Part shown: positions 63,490 to 64,000 of the stretch, piece by piece
Layout of the letters: each line of letters opens with the position of its first letter
Numbering within the stretch: position 1 is the first letter of the stretch
Assembly (NCBI GenBank): GCA_003149575.1
Contig: QCWG01000001.1
Coordinates: 401,183 to 465,182, forward strand
DNA: 64,000 nt
Reading direction: 5' to 3'
Source of the DNA: Altererythrobacter sp. XM-24bin4
GTDB taxonomy: Bacteria; Pseudomonadota; Alphaproteobacteria; Sphingomonadales; Sphingomonadaceae
Position numbers and translations under genes: made by a program
The notes under the pieces: model-generated
The model's input: the letters and a program-made list of their open reading frames with translations, nothing else
Told to the model about the DNA's origin: nothing
The model's database searches: none

Positions 63490-63964
63490 TGGGTAACGAA
63501 ACTTCCTGTTGAGCTTGCTGTTCAGGTTGATCAAGAGGCGCCTGGGATGGCGCATGGGTGGTGGTGTATCGTGCGAGCCTTTGTTCACGATGACGCAAAC
63601 TGTCATCAACGAAGCGGCCGCGCTGCACGTGGATATAGCCAATCGTGTCGAATGCCCGGGTCACATCTTCGGGTGTGAACAGTTCTTCACGGCCACGACG
63701 CTCCATCATCCGGTTAGAGGCCTCGATCGATTCCTGGTAAACCTTCGTGCAACGCGGAAGATCGCTGCGGTGCTGCTGCTCGAAATCCGGGAGCCCGCGC
63801 GCAATACGATTGCCGTAGTTGAGGCAACGCCGATAGTCTTCGACAAATGGCGTGATCGCCACGTCATAGGCCAATTCCCAGGTCTCGCTGATCACCGCGT
63901 CCTGCGCTGGCACGGCGGTCGCCGCCTGCAATGACAGCGCAACAACGGCCGAAGACAAAAGCAT
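63476..63964 (-). CDS. Secreted protein upstream of sufC, function unknown
   Basis: A 162-aa protein with an N-terminal signal (to about residue 20, AVPAQDA) and a helical mature chain with two cysteines (RRCLNYG and LPRCTKV) and a Gln/Pro-rich tail. No family known to me. Its ATG overlaps the stop of an upstream gene (TGATG) and its end overlaps sufC by 14 bp, so it is part of the operon. Confidence 0.75.
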   Translation of the reverse strand: MLLSSAVVALSLQAATAVPAQDAVISETWELAYDVAITPFVEDYRRCLNYGNRIARGLPDFEQQHRSDLPRCTKVYQESIEASNRMMERRGREELFTPEDVTRAFDTIGYIHVQRGRFVDDSLRHREQRLARYTTTHAPSQAPLDQPEQQAQQEVSLPNAEN

Positions 63965-64000
63965 CAGAAGACCTCCATGAACTGCGGAAAGAAATAGATC
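63964..64000 (-). CDS. 3' end of an upstream operon gene (partial)
   Basis: Only the last 12 codons are in the window; they read IYFFPQFMEVF then TGA, overlapping the next ATG as TGATG. The aromatic end does not look like the SufB C-terminus, so sufB probably lies one gene further on. The product cannot be named. Confidence 0.5.
   Translation of the reverse strand, partial: IYFFPQFMEVF

Overview
The window reads as chromosome of an alphaproteobacterium of the order Sphingomonadales, most likely Erythrobacteraceae (Erythrobacter/Altererythrobacter-like). The inference rests on gene content and order: an rpe/heparinase-like/purH run, a DUF2093 gene between xseA and an M23 peptidase, a suf operon with a short SufD, MmcB, a large Caulobacter-type TonB receptor next to a tryptophan-halogenase-like flavoprotein, and many secreted or lipobox proteins. 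No rRNA, CRISPR array or intact insertion sequence was seen. One tRNA (Arg, anticodon CCG) is present.

0-10.8 kb is mostly core metabolism: a lipoprotein MsrA coupled to a one-helix peptide, a phytoene-desaturase-like oxidoreductase, purH and rpe around a heparinase II/III-like protein, a DUF2141 protein, an apparent diacylglycerol kinase plus Tam41-like CDP-DAG synthase pair, and an M20 amidohydrolase. 10.8-22.6 kb is a carbohydrate-uptake locus: SSS symporter, GH3 glucosidase lipoprotein, MFS carrier, LacI regulator, TonB receptor and halogenase-like flavoprotein. Matching palindromes (core TGAACGTTCA) lie before the GH3 gene and, twice, between the receptor and the flavoprotein, so the locus is probably one LacI regulon. 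22.6-29.4 kb is accessory: a DUF1501/DUF1800 pair, a winged-helix plus membrane-protein pair, three small secreted proteins and a short inverted-repeat element. 29.4-32.5 kb carries an acetolactate-synthase-like enzyme and an aldehyde dehydrogenase.

32.6-34.3 kb is a graveyard of gene 3' ends (2-hydroxyacid dehydrogenase, a SIMPL-like piece, TonB receptor, an HGGAR-type mobile-element protein, TonB, tyrosine recombinase). It borders a catabolic operon (34.5-40.6 kb: P450, SDR, MDR, SnoaL-like, OYE-type Fe-S flavoprotein, divergent TetR) lying downstream of the tRNA-Arg 3' end, where G-rich repeats resemble a relic attachment region. I interpret 33.9-41.06 kb as an old integrated island.

41.3-64 kb is again mainly core: mmcB, a sterol-desaturase-type hydroxylase, a second DUF2141 protein, an esterase, an M48/TPR - DsbA-like - M48/PDZ envelope trio, an HD-domain protein, a LytS/LytTR pair, nadC followed by a decayed RNase T2 gene, tadA, rpmB, M23-DUF2093-xseA diverging from purD, a PfkB kinase, a frameshifted EI24 gene, and the suf operon (sufC, sufD, sufS, sufT, A-type carrier) interleaved with two secreted-protein genes.

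The observations most worth a second look are the Tam41-like/DAG kinase pair, the 3'-end graveyard with tRNA-linked island, the LacI operator set with the halogenase-like gene, the single-base EI24 frameshift, the RNase T2 pseudogene, and a start-less ORF at 43.5 kb that looks coding.
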